This document shows positions 51,872 to 60,726 of a stretch of DNA of 64,000 nucleotides, in pieces. Below the pieces are notes generated by a model that saw only the letters and a list, made by a program, of their open reading frames with translations, was not told the DNA's origin and did not search any database. Position 1 is the first letter of the stretch. Every line of letters begins with the position of its first letter. The translations under genes were made by a program, and so were the position numbers. This DNA is from an uncultured Flavobacteriales bacterium (GTDB lineage: Bacteria; Bacteroidota; Bacteroidia; Flavobacteriales_G; Salibacteraceae): assembly GCA_937899835.1 (NCBI GenBank), contig CALCCE010000096.1, positions 62,001-126,000 on the forward strand, written 5' to 3'.

Positions 51872-52342
51872 ATGCCCCAATTGGAACTTACCACCCGAAT
51901 TGCCGCTCCACAAAACCGGTGTTTCAACCTCTGCAGGAGTATCGACCTTCTATGTGACAGCATTAGCCCCAATCTACGCCAGCCTCGGAATGCTCCTGCA
52001 TCCGGGCTGGTAGTAGTTGATCAAATTGTTGAATTGGACGCCATGCAATGGGGTTACCGCTGGGTGCACCGTTCTAAGATTACTGCGTTAGAAACGAGCT
52101 ATCATTTTCAAGACATTATGGTAAGTGGTCCTTTTAAAGCGTTTACGCACGATCACTATTTTGAAGCCAATGGTGCTGAAACCCTCATGCGTGACCGCTT
52201 TTTTTACGAATTACCTTTTGGATGGTTGGGAAAGGCAGCCAACGACTTGGTAGCGCAAAAAACACTCCGTGCCTTGCTGGAACGACGAAACCGCGCTTTA
52301 AAGGCCACTGCAGAAACTGAAGCTTGGAAAAGCTACCTGTAG
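51872..52342 (+). CDS. SRPBCC (START-like) ligand-binding protein
   Basis: A 156-aa helix-grip protein: 'LELTTRIAAPQNRCFNLCRSIDLLCDS' at the start, 'KITALETSYHFQDIMVSGPFKAFTHDHYFE' and the final long helix 'NDLVAQKTLRALLERRNRALKA' match SRPBCC/cell-division-inhibitor-like proteins. It binds an unknown hydrophobic ligand. DCC, DUF2071 and SRPBCC genes often group in Bacteroidota, sometimes near photolyase genes, but no photolyase is in this window. Confidence 0.85.
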   Translation: MPQLELTTRIAAPQNRCFNLCRSIDLLCDSISPNLRQPRNAPASGLVVVDQIVELDAMQWGYRWVHRSKITALETSYHFQDIMVSGPFKAFTHDHYFEANGAETLMRDRFFYELPFGWLGKAANDLVAQKTLRALLERRNRALKATAETEAWKSYL

Positions 52343-52402
52343 CACTGGCAGTTTCTCCGCAATTTTCTCAATTTTGAAGGGCATCAAGCAGGACAAACCA
52401 TC

Positions 52403-53920
52403 GTGGCAAACATCGACTTATCGGAAGCAGATTGGCAACAGCTTACTGCCCAGGGAATTACCTCAGTACAAATCCAACAACAGATTCAATGGTTTAAAAC
52501 AGGCTTTCCATTTGCCGATTTGGTGCGCCCTTGTACCCCAGGAGATGGGATCGTCAGTCTTGACGACCAATTAGATCATTACATCAATGTATTCCATAAC
52601 CGAATAGCTCAAAGTGAGTTGCTCAAATTTGTTCCGGCTTCGGGTGCAGCTACCCGGATGTTCAAACAGCTCTTCTTAGCGCAAGAAAATCCAGACTATC
52701 CTGATGTTCAGCAATTTGTACAGCAGCTCAAAAATTTCGCCTTCTATCGCGATTTACAAGATACTTTAGAAGAGCAAGAACAATCGGTTGACGCTCTTCA
52801 GCAGCAAAAACAATCAGCCACTTTGGCTGATGCCCTGCTTTCGTCGAAAGGATTGCATTATGGCCAAATGCCAAAAGGTTTGATTGCTTTTCACCAATAC
52901 GAAGAAATCCCTCGAACGCCTTTAGAGGAACACCTTGTGGAGGGTGCAATGTATGCGCAGTCTGCCGACGGGATAGTGCGCTTGCACTTTACGGTTTCGG
53001 AAGAACATCTGGCCCGCTTTAAAAACAAGTTGACAGCGGTGGGCAAAGAATATGAATCCCGTTTCGGTGTGAGGTATGAGGTCACTTTTTCCTTGCAAAA
53101 TCCGGCTTCGCAAACTCTTGCAGTAGACCCTGATAATCAACCCTTTCGGGATGAAGCTGGACACTTGGTACTGCGGCCCGCCGGCCATGGCGCTCTGTTG
53201 GAAAATTTGGGTGCTTGTAATGCGGATGTGGTGTTTATCAAGAACATCGATAATGTGCTGCCTGATTACCGAAAAGAACCTACCATACGCTATAAAAAGG
53301 CACTTGCGGGCTACCTGTTGGAAGTGCAACAAGAACAGTTTGCCTTGATCCGAAAACTGAAACATTCGCCAGATGAAACTGCACATGCAGCAGCAGAGGA
53401 ATTCATCCTGCGAAAGTTTGGACGAAAGCTACCTAATTCCAGTACAGAAGCCTTGATCAGTCAACTCAACAGACCCATTCGGGTTTGCGGTATGGTGAAA
53501 AATCAAGGTGAACCTGGCGGAGGACCCTTTTGGGTGCGCAACAAGCAAGGAGAAATCTCGGCTCAAATCGTTGAGAAAGCTCAGATTGACCCCCAAAATA
53601 AGGACCATCAAGAACACCTCTCCAACGCGACACACTTTAACCCGGTAGACTTGGTTTGTGGGCTACGCGATTTCGAAGGCAAGCTCTTTTGCTTGCCCGA
53701 TTTTTCTGATCCAGACACGGGATTTATCTCTATAAAATCGCAAGGTGGACGAGAATTAAAGGCCCAAGAGCTACCCGGGTTGTGGAACGGTGCCATGGCA
53801 CATTGGAATACCATTTTTGCAGAGGTTCCGCTTGAAACCTTCAATCCGGTGAAAACCGTAATTGATTTGCTCAAACCGGAGCACCAACCCGAAGCCATTA
53901 CTCCTTCAGCCGGGTCGTAA
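52403..53920 (+). CDS. DUF4301 family protein
   Basis: A 505-aa protein of the DUF4301 family of Bacteroidota: 'FPFADLVRPCTPGDGIVSL' and 'FVPASGAATRMFKQLF' are its hallmarks, the latter resembling the start of nucleotide-sugar pyrophosphorylase folds. Function unknown; a nucleotidyltransferase-like role is inference. The start is GTG at 52403, 60 nt after the SRPBCC gene. Its last 23 nt overlap the end of the convergent hydrolase gene. Confidence 0.85.
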   Translation: MANIDLSEADWQQLTAQGITSVQIQQQIQWFKTGFPFADLVRPCTPGDGIVSLDDQLDHYINVFHNRIAQSELLKFVPASGAATRMFKQLFLAQENPDYPDVQQFVQQLKNFAFYRDLQDTLEEQEQSVDALQQQKQSATLADALLSSKGLHYGQMPKGLIAFHQYEEIPRTPLEEHLVEGAMYAQSADGIVRLHFTVSEEHLARFKNKLTAVGKEYESRFGVRYEVTFSLQNPASQTLAVDPDNQPFRDEAGHLVLRPAGHGALLENLGACNADVVFIKNIDNVLPDYRKEPTIRYKKALAGYLLEVQQEQFALIRKLKHSPDETAHAAAEEFILRKFGRKLPNSSTEALISQLNRPIRVCGMVKNQGEPGGGPFWVRNKQGEISAQIVEKAQIDPQNKDHQEHLSNATHFNPVDLVCGLRDFEGKLFCLPDFSDPDTGFISIKSQGGRELKAQELPGLWNGAMAHWNTIFAEVPLETFNPVKTVIDLLKPEHQPEAITPSAGS

Positions 53921-55112
53921 CCTTTACTTCATTGTGTAGGGTGCGGTGCACCGGACATTTATCAGCAATTTCAAGCAGTCGTGATTTTTGCTTTGCATCC
54001 AGATCTCCCTCTATTTCTATCACACGATCAAAGTGGTCGATTTTGGAACCACTTTGTTCTGGACGATCACAGTCCTCCCGGTGTTGTTTGCCATGTTCTA
54101 AATGGACGGTAACCGATTGCAGGTCCCATTTCTTGCGGTTGGCGTACATCCGTAAAGTCATCGCAGTGCAAGCACCAAGGCTAGCGGTAAGCAGATCATA
54201 AGGAGTAGGGCCAAAGTCGTTGCCGCCGACAGATGTTGGTTCATCGGAGACGAACCGGTGTTTACCAGCCTTTACCTGCGATGAATAACCTTCGTCTGCA
54301 TCATTTCTCACTACTACTGGCCGATTCGAGCTTAGGGTCTCCTCTTCTTTTTTCTCCAAATATCCGTTGGCCCAGGCTGCAATCATTGTTCCGGCATAGC
54401 TTGAGTCCGATTTTTTGGTCAGCAGATGATCTGCCTCATTGAGTGAAATAAAGCTTTTAGGGTGTTGTGCAGCTTTATAAATACGGGTAGCATTGGAAAT
54501 GTCTACTGTACGATCTACCGGTGAATGAAGAATGAGCAGCGGAAGGTTGATCTCATGGATCACTTTATGTTCCTCAACCTCGATAAGTGCATCTAAAAAC
54601 TCCTTCTTAATTGTAAAATCACGACCTCCAATGCTTACTGCGGCTTGTCCCTTTTCCTGAATCTCTTGAATACCTCCTGCAAAAAGATGGGTGACGTGCT
54701 CGGGATCGTAAGGAGCACCAAGGGTGGCAATTGCCTTGAGTGATGGAATCTTGCTGGCGGCACATAGCACTGCAGCACCTCCGAGCGAGTGGCCAATCAT
54801 CAAAGTGGGAGCTTGGTATGCGTTGTTCAGAAAGTTGGCAGCAGCCACTAAATCGCCAACGTTAGAAGCGAAATTCGTATCCGCAAATTCACCTTCACTT
54901 TCTCCCAATCCGGTAAAGTCAAACCTTAAAACGGCAATGCCTTCCCGAGTCAAAGACCGGCTGATGTTTCGAACCGCTGTAAGGTTCTTATTACAAGTGA
55001 AGCAGTGTGCGAAAATGGCATAAGCATGCGGGTGCGTATCGAGGGGTAATTCAAGCCGTGCAGAAAGCTTTTGTCCAGCAAAATTGCTGAAAGAGACTTT
55101 TTGAGAATGCAT
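53898..55112 (-). CDS. Alpha/beta hydrolase-OsmC fusion protein
   Basis: A 404-aa two-domain protein. Residues 1 to about 255 are an alpha/beta hydrolase with nucleophile S109 in GHSLGG and the acid/His region 'DRTVDISNATR ... LNEADHLL'. Residues about 265-404 are an OsmC/Ohr-type domain with its two cysteines in 'LGACTAMTLRMYANRK' and 'DKCPVHRTL'. OsmC proteins reduce organic hydroperoxides; the fusion is known and widespread but its substrate is not. The gene is separate and convergent with DUF4301. Confidence 0.92.
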   Translation of the reverse strand: MHSQKVSFSNFAGQKLSARLELPLDTHPHAYAIFAHCFTCNKNLTAVRNISRSLTREGIAVLRFDFTGLGESEGEFADTNFASNVGDLVAAANFLNNAYQAPTLMIGHSLGGAAVLCAASKIPSLKAIATLGAPYDPEHVTHLFAGGIQEIQEKGQAAVSIGGRDFTIKKEFLDALIEVEEHKVIHEINLPLLILHSPVDRTVDISNATRIYKAAQHPKSFISLNEADHLLTKKSDSSYAGTMIAAWANGYLEKKEEETLSSNRPVVVRNDADEGYSSQVKAGKHRFVSDEPTSVGGNDFGPTPYDLLTASLGACTAMTLRMYANRKKWDLQSVTVHLEHGKQHREDCDRPEQSGSKIDHFDRVIEIEGDLDAKQKSRLLEIADKCPVHRTLHNEVKVTTRLKE

Positions 55113-55198
55113 AGAACCGAGAATCAGCTTTGGTGACTAAGCCTTAAAAGTAATACCAGGAATGGAATGAAATTGTCGTGTATAGCACATTTAAAAGC

Positions 55199-55681
55199 TC
55201 AATACGGAAGCCCGATTTTCCGATAGATGAATCCGAGCAGCCAACTCGGACCAATCAATAGGAACTGAATATCTTGAAGAAAGGAGGGCTTTTTTCCTTC
55301 CACTTTGTGACCGTAAAACTGACCGATCCACGCAACGATAAACACAATCAAAGACACCATCCACAACGGTGCGACTTGTGCATCTTCCACCATTCGAACC
55401 GCCATCAACATCCCAAGAGAAACCATTGCCATCCCTAAAAACATAGTAAAGGAAAGCCTCAAATAGAACAGAAGTCCTAAAAAGAGTAACACCAATCCCC
55501 AATGGCCAAAAGGAGCTAATGCAGCTGGCAGTAGGCTGGAGAAATAATCGTGAGGAATACTTGCTAACAGACCTATGACACTAAAAAAGATGAGCGGCAC
55601 GCAAATCCAGTGTACCAGCTTGTTGAACGAATTTTGATGGCTCTCTCCATAGGCATCGAACCAGTCTTGCATGCTTCTCAT
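55199..55681 (-). CDS. Mpo1-like (DUF962) membrane protein
   Basis: A 160-aa protein with about four membrane helices and the DUF962/Mpo1 pattern: 'YGESHQNSFNKLVHWICVPLIFFSV' with H15 and H24, and 'GHKVEGKKPSFLQDIQFLLIGPSWLL'. The yeast relative Mpo1 is an Fe(II)-dependent dioxygenase of 2-hydroxy fatty acids; the His residues are its likely metal ligands. It stands between the hydrolase-OsmC gene and the mutase, on the same strand. Confidence 0.9.
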   Translation of the reverse strand: MRSMQDWFDAYGESHQNSFNKLVHWICVPLIFFSVIGLLASIPHDYFSSLLPAALAPFGHWGLVLLFLGLLFYLRLSFTMFLGMAMVSLGMLMAVRMVEDAQVAPLWMVSLIVFIVAWIGQFYGHKVEGKKPSFLQDIQFLLIGPSWLLGFIYRKIGLPY

Positions 55682-55753
55682 AGGTTGGGAATAGTTAGGA
55701 TGATATTCCCTAAAAGTTAAAACAAAACTGTCGAATAGGAGAGAGCTCCAGGT

Positions 55754-57469
55754 TTAGCCCAGCTCTAACTCTTCAATGATCGAGTCGATTCGGGACAAAA
55801 GACGGGCCTGTTCCTGTGGGAATTCCTTTTTGGTTTCCAGCTTTCCTACCACGCTGAAATAAAACTTAATCTTAGGCTCGGTTCCAGAAGGGCGGGCGGT
55901 GATTTTACTGCCATCAGCAGTGATAAACTGCATCACATTGGAACCGGGAAGCGAGATAGGGGAGTTGGTACCGGTAGTGGTGTTCATTTCAGTAGAGGAC
56001 TTAAAATCGCGAATGGCAACCACCGCTGAGCCACCCAAAGTGGTTGGAGGAGTGTTCCTGAACCGTTCCATGAGTTGGGCGATTGCCTCCGCTCCCGTTT
56101 TCCCTTTCTTCGTAAATGAAACCAATTTTTCTTGGTAATAGCCGTGTGTTTGGTACAACTCGAGTAGCCTTTCGAAGAGAGAACTGTTTTTTTCGGCCGC
56201 GTGGGCAGCCGCTTCACAAAGCATTACCGAGGAGATTACGGCATCTTTGTCGCGCACAAAATCGCCAGCCAGGTAACCGTAACTTTCCTCACCACCGCCA
56301 ATAAAAGCGCGCTTGCCTTCTTCTTTTTGAATCAGTTCTGCGATGTACTTGAAACCAGTTAGTGTTTCAGGACATGGAACTTGGTACGAAGCCGCAATGC
56401 GTGAAATCAAATCACTGGTCACCACGGTTTTGGCCACAAATTCTTTTCCTTTCAGCCGATTATTGGCCTTCCACTGTTGTAATAAGTAATCAACCAATAA
56501 CGAGCCGGCTTGGTTGCCATTCAATAACACCAACTCACCTTCTGGATTGCGAACTCCGATGCCTACCCGATCGCTATCAGGGTCAGTACCCAATACAATG
56601 TCCGCTCCTTCGGCCTTAGCCTGGTCTAACGCCATTTCCATAGCCGAATTTTCTTCCGGGTTAGGAGAGGCTACCGTGGGGAAATTACCATCCGGAGTAG
56701 CTTGAGCTTCAACGATCGATACCGATTCAAATCCCATGCGCTGAAGCGCCTCGGGTATACTTTGAATTCCGGTTCCATGCAGCGATGTGTAAACAATCTT
56801 TAGATTGCTTTTGCCTTGGCGAAAGCTAAGGCCCACCACCCGATCCAAATAAGCCTTGTCCAGAACTTTTCCAATTGAGTGAATGAGGGCTTCATTGGCA
56901 TCAAATTTTACTTCCTCTACCGATTGAATCTGGCGGACTTTTTCGATGACATTTCGATCATGAGGCGGTACCAATTGACCGCCATCTTCCCAGTACACTT
57001 TATAACCGTTATATTCTTTTGGATTGTGAGAAGCTGTGATTACCACGCCAGCCTTGCACCCCAGATGCCGAAGTGTAAAACTAAGTTCTGGAGTAGGGCG
57101 GAGGCCATCAAACAAGTACACTTCAAATCCGTTTGCTGAAAAAACTTCAGCTGTAGTTCGTGCAAAAAACGGACTGTTGATTCGTGAATCGTGGGCAATG
57201 GCCACTTTATGGTGGCCCGGCCCAAAGCTAGCCCTTAGGTAATTGGCCAAACCTTGTGTGGCCATTCCGATAGTGTAACGATTGATGCGGTTGGAGCCGG
57301 CTCCCATCACCCCACGAAGCCCACCGGTACCAAATTCTAAGTCCTTATAGAAAGCATCTTCCAAACCGGCTGGATCGTGATCCATCAAATGCTGAACAGC
57401 ATCTCGGGTTTCGGAGTCAAAGGCAGGGGAAAGCCATTTTTCGGCTTTGGAACGAAGGATTGGATCCAT
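55754..57469 (-). CDS. Phosphoglucomutase/phosphomannomutase
   Basis: A 571-aa alpha-D-phosphohexomutase interconverting hexose 1- and 6-phosphates. The phosphoserine is S147 in 'GVVITASHNPKEYNGYKVYWEDGGQL', the Mg loop is 'GTDPDSDRVGI', the sugar loop 'GGGEESYGY' and the phosphate loop 'RPSGTEPKIKFYF'. Domain order and length fit the PGM/PMM (ManB-like) type of Bacteroidota. Single gene. Confidence 0.95.
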   Translation of the reverse strand: MDPILRSKAEKWLSPAFDSETRDAVQHLMDHDPAGLEDAFYKDLEFGTGGLRGVMGAGSNRINRYTIGMATQGLANYLRASFGPGHHKVAIAHDSRINSPFFARTTAEVFSANGFEVYLFDGLRPTPELSFTLRHLGCKAGVVITASHNPKEYNGYKVYWEDGGQLVPPHDRNVIEKVRQIQSVEEVKFDANEALIHSIGKVLDKAYLDRVVGLSFRQGKSNLKIVYTSLHGTGIQSIPEALQRMGFESVSIVEAQATPDGNFPTVASPNPEENSAMEMALDQAKAEGADIVLGTDPDSDRVGIGVRNPEGELVLLNGNQAGSLLVDYLLQQWKANNRLKGKEFVAKTVVTSDLISRIAASYQVPCPETLTGFKYIAELIQKEEGKRAFIGGGEESYGYLAGDFVRDKDAVISSVMLCEAAAHAAEKNSSLFERLLELYQTHGYYQEKLVSFTKKGKTGAEAIAQLMERFRNTPPTTLGGSAVVAIRDFKSSTEMNTTTGTNSPISLPGSNVMQFITADGSKITARPSGTEPKIKFYFSVVGKLETKKEFPQEQARLLSRIDSIIEELELG

Positions 57470-57595
57470 AAGGCGTTAGTTGAAAAGGTGAAGATTGGGA
57501 GGCAAAATTAGCGGAAAACAAACAATCGAGACATCTCTACTTTTTTTCAAAGATTAGATAATCAATAACCCTCCTCAATCGAAAGCCTGAAAACA

Positions 57596-57625
57596 AAAAC
57601 GGCGACCCTTTGGAGGCCGCCGTTT
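57596..57625 (-). terminator. Intrinsic terminator after the PorP/OmpA cassette
   Basis: AAACGGCG (ending 57604) pairs with CGCCGTTT at 57618-57625; on the minus strand the stem is followed by TTTTTGTTTT. It lies about 20 nt after the OmpA-protein stop and ends the minus-strand cassette. Confidence 0.75.
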
Positions 57626-57645
57626 CCTTATTTGGTTTAATGGTT

Positions 57646-59724
57646 TTAATAAATACGTACTTCCACACGCCGGTTCTGAGCCCGTCCTTGAGGGGAATCA
57701 TTGGTTGCCGCAGGGCGGCTGAATCCGTAGTGTTTGGTAGTAATTCGCGATTTGTCAATACCGCGAGAGATGAAGTAATCTTTTGCTGTCTTAGCCCTTA
57801 CTTGCGAAAAGCGATCATTCACTTGTTCCGTACCTACGTTATCTGCGTGCCCTTCAATTAAAATTTTAAGCTCAGGGTTGGCTTTAAGAGTGTCCAATAG
57901 TTGGTACAATTGGAAGCGGGTAGCCCGTGTAAGGTTGTAAGAGTTGAACTCAAAAAGAATGACTGCGGTAGCATCACTGGCCGGGTAGGTAGGAGGCGCA
58001 GGTTTTTCTGGTTCAGCAGGCTTGGGGTTTTCAACAGCAGGCTCGGTTTGCTTCGGTGTTTGAGCAATTGGTTTTTCTATCGGTTTGTCTGGTGCTGGTT
58101 TGTCCACCGGTTTCTCCGTTACAGGATTCGGATTCGGAGGGGTAGGAATTGGAACATCCGGGTCTTTTTCATCTATAGCAGCCAGTGTTTTAGCATCAGG
58201 ACGTAAGGTTTGAAAGGCGAAAGTGCCTTCAGATTGGAGTTGTGGCGATATCGTCTCTCTGCCATTATCATCCACGAACACAATCTCTGCCTTATCCTTG
58301 AATCGAGCATCTTTTTCAGCTACCCTGATCAAGTATTTAGTTTCCGGGTCTAGCTTAGTGAAGACGAAATTTCCGTTCTCATCCGTCTCTACCGTTTGAA
58401 TGACTTGATCATTTTCATCCAGCAACTCTAAGGCAACGTTAGATTGGCTGAGGCTGTTGTATTTGAAGGTACCTCCAAGTTCAGAATCGTCGGTTGGAAC
58501 TACCATTGGAGGCAGACTTTCCACCTTTTCGCGATTCAGAGAGTTAAAGGCAAACAATCCTTCACTATCAGCATCAAGTATTGCTACCTTTTCGCCATCC
58601 TGATTGACCATAAACAGTTGGGCATCTTGCATCGTCTCATCGTCGATTCTGATCAGGTAATTTTTATCCGGGTCTAATTGCGAGAAAGAAAAGTTTCCGT
58701 ACTGATCTGTTCTTACTGTCTGAATTACCTGGTCATTCTCGTCCAGCAGGTAGAGCGTCTGGCCTGCCTGGGGCAAGTTGGCATATTCAAAAACTCCAGA
58801 AATATCAGTTGTAGCCAAAGCCGCAGGCTGAATAATATCCACTTCAAACAAATCACTCAACTCTCCGGCCCGGTCACTGGAGAAGTAGGCCTTGTCATTT
58901 GTACCAATAAAGAAGTATCCATCAAAGTCTTTGGAATTTACTTCCGTAAGATTAATGGGCGCGGACCAATTGGTCCAGGTATCATCAAGTCTTTCCACAT
59001 AGAAAATATCCGCATCGCCCTTGCCCACGTGTCCATTACTCGAAAAATAGAGCCGTTGTCCATTATCATCTAAAAAAGGAGAAATTTCGAACCCCGTGGT
59101 GTTCACCATATTACCCAGGTGTATCGGTTCGCCCCATTTGCCCTTTTCGTTTTTTAGTGAAACATACAAATCTTCCTGTCCTACAGTATTAGGACCAGTC
59201 ATGGAGATAATGATAACATCACCGCTACGGTTCACATAGTATCCTTGATGGAATTCCCGTTTCGAAATGCTGGGAATCTTTAAACGCTTGGGGCGCTTCC
59301 AACTTCCACCTTCTTCCTGATAAGAAAAAGCCAAACCGCGATTGAGGTTTCTGTTGGTACCATAAGAATACAAAAGGTACAAGATGTTTCCATCCAGACT
59401 AGTCCCGGTTACCGCATTGTTCTCAGGGTTATTGAGATTGCCCATGTTATTTTGTGGAGCAGTCCATCCGTTACCATCCCGATTACTATACCAAATGTCT
59501 TGGCCACTTTCTTCACCACCAATATTGTTAGGGTGAAAGGTTCTAACGAAGTAAAGCGTATTACCATCCGCGGAAACGTGAGGCATATTCTCCTCTGCCG
59601 TAGAGTTAATTTCCGATGAAAGTTTAACCGGATTACCAAACTTCAGCTTAGATGTTTGCCCCCATACTGGAGACAGTAAGAGCAAACAAACAGCCAGTGA
59701 GAAAGAAGTAGATAACTTCATCAT
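57646..59724 (-). CDS. PD40/carboxypeptidase-like/OmpA T9SS-associated protein
   Basis: A 692-aa periplasmic protein with signal peptide (about residues 1-22). Order: PD40 propeller repeats ('MPHVSADGNTLYFVR', 'RLYFSSNGHVGKGDADIFYV'); two to three beta domains with 'LLDENDQVIQTV.TD..GNF.F..LDP'; a Pro/Lys-rich linker (about 515-580); and an OmpA domain ('ILFEFNSYNLTRATRFQL ... IEGHADNVGTEQVNDRFSQVRAKTAKDYFISRGID ... NRRVEVRIY') that binds peptidoglycan. Such proteins tie PorP/SprF complexes to the cell wall (PorE-like). It starts 1 nt after the PorP/SprF stop. No TPR domain is present, unlike the gene at 10642. Confidence 0.92.
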   Translation of the reverse strand: MMKLSTSFSLAVCLLLLSPVWGQTSKLKFGNPVKLSSEINSTAEENMPHVSADGNTLYFVRTFHPNNIGGEESGQDIWYSNRDGNGWTAPQNNMGNLNNPENNAVTGTSLDGNILYLLYSYGTNRNLNRGLAFSYQEEGGSWKRPKRLKIPSISKREFHQGYYVNRSGDVIIISMTGPNTVGQEDLYVSLKNEKGKWGEPIHLGNMVNTTGFEISPFLDDNGQRLYFSSNGHVGKGDADIFYVERLDDTWTNWSAPINLTEVNSKDFDGYFFIGTNDKAYFSSDRAGELSDLFEVDIIQPAALATTDISGVFEYANLPQAGQTLYLLDENDQVIQTVRTDQYGNFSFSQLDPDKNYLIRIDDETMQDAQLFMVNQDGEKVAILDADSEGLFAFNSLNREKVESLPPMVVPTDDSELGGTFKYNSLSQSNVALELLDENDQVIQTVETDENGNFVFTKLDPETKYLIRVAEKDARFKDKAEIVFVDDNGRETISPQLQSEGTFAFQTLRPDAKTLAAIDEKDPDVPIPTPPNPNPVTEKPVDKPAPDKPIEKPIAQTPKQTEPAVENPKPAEPEKPAPPTYPASDATAVILFEFNSYNLTRATRFQLYQLLDTLKANPELKILIEGHADNVGTEQVNDRFSQVRAKTAKDYFISRGIDKSRITTKHYGFSRPAATNDSPQGRAQNRRVEVRIY

Positions 59725-59725
59725 A

Positions 59726-60718
59726 TCAGAAGGTAATTTTATTGGCCTTATTCAGCATGATCCCCAGTACCACCTCGTGGCTTCCAGAACTGTATTGCTG
59801 CAGCTGAGAAGTGGTGAAATCATAAGCATAACCGAACTTGAGCATGTCGCTAATAGTCATTCCTACCATTCCTACAATAGCATCGTTCTGACGATAAGAA
59901 ACGGCTCCCCAGATTCTTTGGCGGTAGTCGAACTTTGCAGAAATATCGAATGAAACAGGTAATGGGTCCAAATAACGCACCAGGAAATTAGGGGTAAAAG
60001 TAATCTCGGGAGTAAGGTATAATTTGTAACCAGCGGTTAGAAAATGATGCATCTTCCGCTCATTTCCTGTTACCGCATCCCCAAGGGTCACTTCATTTTG
60101 AAGTAACTGCGCAGTAGAGTATCCGATATACAACTCATTGTTGTAAAACCATGTGCCAAAGTTTAAGTCCACTACAGTCGAGGTATTCGTATTACCCTGA
60201 AAAGCAGCATAGATCGGATCTTCGAGTACCTCAGGGCTGACCTTAGACCGATCGAAGAGTATCTGTGTGGCACCAACTGATGTCCCCACCGACCAGGTAA
60301 AGGTTCTGGAGATAGGGAGGTGGATAGCATATCCAGCGTTGCCAATCGTTTGCCGGAATGCACCAGCTTCATCTGAAGCAATAAAGCCTCCAATCGCATG
60401 GCGCAGCTTGCGCTTCGGATCATAGCGGTTATAACGATTTGGTTTACTGATCCTCAGAGAAGCAGGCTTGTAGGAGGGTTTCTTAAACTTAGTTAGCGAA
60501 GTGTTAGCACTTGCGTAGTAAGTCTGAGGAGAACCCTCAATACCCGTCCACTGCTTTCGATAGCTGAGGGTGATATCAAGGTAAGGCTCGATACCGGCAG
60601 CAGCGGGATTAAGCACAAACGGATTTTGCTGATACTGGCTATGCTGACCCAGCTGCTGGGCAGCAAGACCATTTGAAATCAGTAAGGCAATGGCCCAAAG
60701 GAAAATTTGTTTTTTCAT
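59726..60718 (-). CDS. PorP/SprF family T9SS outer-membrane protein
   Basis: A 330-aa PorP/SprF protein with a signal peptide ending at '...NGLAAQQ' and the family block 'GQHSQYQQNPFVLNPAAAG', then 'ITLSYRKQWTGIEGSPQTYY' and the C-terminal 'FGYAYDFTTSQLQQYSSGSHEVVLGI'. It is expected to help export and anchor the HYR-repeat protein encoded 8 nt upstream. This trio (cargo, PorP, OmpA) is the standard type B cassette of Bacteroidota. Confidence 0.93.
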   Translation of the reverse strand: MKKQIFLWAIALLISNGLAAQQLGQHSQYQQNPFVLNPAAAGIEPYLDITLSYRKQWTGIEGSPQTYYASANTSLTKFKKPSYKPASLRISKPNRYNRYDPKRKLRHAIGGFIASDEAGAFRQTIGNAGYAIHLPISRTFTWSVGTSVGATQILFDRSKVSPEVLEDPIYAAFQGNTNTSTVVDLNFGTWFYNNELYIGYSTAQLLQNEVTLGDAVTGNERKMHHFLTAGYKLYLTPEITFTPNFLVRYLDPLPVSFDISAKFDYRQRIWGAVSYRQNDAIVGMVGMTISDMLKFGYAYDFTTSQLQQYSSGSHEVVLGIMLNKANKITF

Positions 60719-60726
60719 GGCCTTAA

